A DNA stretch of 24,883 nt. Origin: UBA7236 sp964638865 (GTDB lineage Bacteria; Bacteroidota; Bacteroidia; Chitinophagales; BACL12). A model generated the notes under the pieces. The model was not told where the DNA came from. It worked only from the letters and a program-made list of their open reading frames with translations, and did no database searches. Within the stretch, counting starts at the first letter, position 1. Each line of letters opens with the position of its first letter. Of this stretch, positions 23,524 through 24,883 are shown piece after piece. Location: positions 1-24,883 of the forward strand of contig CAZXBG010000046.1 of assembly GCA_964638865.1 (NCBI GenBank). Reading direction: 5' to 3'. The translations under genes were made by a program, and so were the position numbers.

Positions 23524-24594
23524 ATGGAAAATGTATTTGGAAATAAACTGGTGTCAGCCCGAAAGATGGCTGGCATGTCCTTACAGGACTTAGAAAACAA
23601 ACTTGAAAAAGTTGTTTCTCGTCAGGCATTGCATAAATACGAGCAAGGAAAAATGAAACCTGATAGTCAGTTGCTAATTGCTTTGTCAAATGTGTTGAAT
23701 GTGCCTGTGGATTATTTTTATTCAATTCCAACTGTGCATGTAGAACTCAAAAACATCAGCTACCGAAAGTATTCCTCAAAGATTTCAAAAACTGAACAAT
23801 TGTCTGTGGAAGAAAAGGCAAAAGAAAATTGTGAACGCTATTTGGAGTTAGAACACTTGATTGACCCAAGCGAAAAGCCGGAATACTTTACTTACGATAA
23901 AGTAATTGAAAACGCTGATGATGCCGAAACTGCTGCAAAGAAATTGAGAGAAGTATGGAAACTTGGTTACGACCCGATTCCCGACGTGGTTGAAATGTTG
24001 GAGGACAAAGGCTATAAAGTAATTGAGTTGGATGCTCCTGCCGGCTTTGATGGTATGAAAGCAGATGTTGATGGCAAAAAAATAATTGTCCTGAAAAAAA
24101 GTATGAAGCAAGGAGAAGATGTTGTAAGAAAAAGATTTACCGCTTTGCATGAGTTGGCACACCACTCTTTAGAGTTTTCAACTAACCTTACCGACAAAGA
24201 AGAAGAAAATTTGTGTCACACTTTCGCTTCTGCTGTTCTCTACCCTGCTGATATGGCAAAGAAGGAATTGAGCAAAGACCGCTTTCATTTTTATCAAAAC
24301 GAATTAGTGTTAATTAAAGAAAGATGGGGAATTTCTTTTACTGCTGTTTTCTCAAGGGCCTTACAACTTGGAATCATAACCAGTTTTATTTATAGAAGAT
24401 TCAATGTTGGTTATAGAGAGAGAAAGTTACACTTGAATGAACCGGGGAGATTTATGAGTAAAGAAAAGCCTGTTCGCCTTGAAAGGTTAATCTATATGGG
24501 GTTGTCAAAAGAAATTATTTCAGTTAATGAAGCTGCCTTCTTTGCGGGTAAAACCGTTGGAGAATTCCGTAAACAATTGCAGCAGTTAGTATGA
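23524..24594 (+). CDS. Xre HTH fused to ImmA/IrrE-family metallopeptidase
   Basis: 356 residues. Residues 7-62 are an Xre/Cro HTH (LVSARKMAGMSLQDLENKL, QALHKYEQGKMKPDSQLL). A linker follows, then the ImmA/IrrE (COG2856) domain at about 150-290, with the zinc motif H209-E210-L-A-H213 and a downstream acidic helix (EEENLCHTFASAVLYP) that supplies the third ligand, probably Glu227 or Glu228. Residues 290-356 are a C-terminal helical part. Relatives cleave or inactivate phage-type repressors or act as antitoxin-like regulators; this fused form carries both DNA-binding and protease parts. Its stop overlaps the start of a PIN gene (ATGA, 24591-24594), so the pair is translationally coupled. Operator-like inverted repeats lie at its promoter. 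Confidence 0.88.
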   Translation: MENVFGNKLVSARKMAGMSLQDLENKLEKVVSRQALHKYEQGKMKPDSQLLIALSNVLNVPVDYFYSIPTVHVELKNISYRKYSSKISKTEQLSVEEKAKENCERYLELEHLIDPSEKPEYFTYDKVIENADDAETAAKKLREVWKLGYDPIPDVVEMLEDKGYKVIELDAPAGFDGMKADVDGKKIIVLKKSMKQGEDVVRKRFTALHELAHHSLEFSTNLTDKEEENLCHTFASAVLYPADMAKKELSKDRFHFYQNELVLIKERWGISFTAVFSRALQLGIITSFIYRRFNVGYRERKLHLNEPGRFMSKEKPVRLERLIYMGLSKEIISVNEAAFFAGKTVGEFRKQLQQLV

Positions 24595-24883
24595 AACTAT
24601 TTATCACTGATACAAATGTGTTCTTTGATTTGATGAACATAGAAGCACTTCCCGAATTTTTCGGGTTGGACTTTGAAATATGCACAACAGATTTTGTTGT
24701 GAATGAAATATTGCGGCTGGAACAAGCGGAACAAATTCAAAATTTCATTCGGTCAAGGCAACTCACGGTGTTTAGTTTTTCTTCTGATGAAATTGATGAA
24801 GTGGTAAACCTGAAAACAAAACGAATGCTGCGAAGGATTGCAGATAAATCTGTGTTGTGGAAAGCGTTACAATTGAAATGCAA
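24591..24883 (+). CDS. PIN-domain nuclease-like protein, partial (cut by window edge)
   Basis: 97 codons are visible before the window ends. The start MKLFITDTNVFFDL carries the first PIN acid, Asp7. VVNEIL gives the second (Glu39), and IADKSVLWKAL gives the third in the usual ADxS form (Asp85). The final part, with the last acid or Asn, lies outside the window. PIN proteins are metal-dependent RNases and the toxin of VapBC systems. Here the partner is the Xre-ImmA protein, whose gene overlaps it by four bases. The likely role is a toxin controlled by the upstream protein, but it could also be an effector of a defence or mobile-element control system. Confidence 0.75.
   Translation, partial: MKLFITDTNVFFDLMNIEALPEFFGLDFEICTTDFVVNEILRLEQAEQIQNFIRSRQLTVFSFSSDEIDEVVNLKTKRMLRRIADKSVLWKALQLKC

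Noticed and set aside
23126..23731. A 201-codon minus-strand gene
   Set aside because: It runs antisense through the Xre HTH, whose coding is clear, and across A/T runs; no family resemblance.

Overview
The window comes from a member of the Bacteroidota, low in G+C and probably an uncultured or scaffold-level genome, since a run of exactly 100 N sits at 10913-11012. The evidence is type IX secretion (T9SS) sorting domains of type A and type B, a SprB-like repeat protein, OmpA/TSP3 proteins, a PepSY-like lipoprotein, and several promoters of the Bacteroidota form TTTG-N20-TAnnTTTG. Shine-Dalgarno sites are mostly absent, as is usual in that phylum.

Region 1 (74-2838, minus): a large secreted glycoside-hydrolase-like protein with a type A sorting domain. 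Its apparent start lies inside a perfect 39-bp palindrome, and a good N-terminus lies just upstream in another frame behind an A8 run. Region 2 (3121-5991, plus): an FAD/NAD(P) oxidoreductase followed by a NapH/NosR-type membrane 4Fe-4S protein, likely an electron-transfer pair. Region 3 (5997-9588, plus): a clear promoter and three tightly packed glycosyltransferase genes (polyprenyl-phosphate sugar synthase-like GT2, processive-type GT2, multi-membrane GT-C), which look like one envelope-glycan pathway.

Region 4 (9596-13206, minus): an OmpA-family gene with a consensus promoter and a strong terminator, then about 0.9 kb of a 46/56-bp repeat almost lacking G on the plus strand, then a shortened and divergent paralogue of the same OmpA gene that has lost the barrel and the peptidoglycan-binding Asp. 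Region 5 (13454-17045): a SprB-repeat/type B T9SS protein and a DUF2461 protein on the minus strand, and a divergent secreted protein whose sorting domain is incomplete.

Region 6 (17119-22851, plus): an ABC-F ATPase, an OmpR-type response regulator with an overlapping histidine kinase, a PepSY-like lipoprotein and a phosphate-selective-type porin. The last four look like an envelope-sensing unit with its targets. Region 7 (22884-24883): an orphan C-terminal sorting-domain remnant, about 400 bases of non-coding sequence, then an Xre-ImmA/IrrE fusion overlapping a PIN-domain gene cut by the window edge. A 7-bp inverted repeat brackets the promoter of this last pair, which reads as a self-regulated toxin-antitoxin-like or mobile-element-defence module. 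It is the most accessory-looking part of the window.

No rRNA, tRNA, CRISPR array or insertion sequence was seen.
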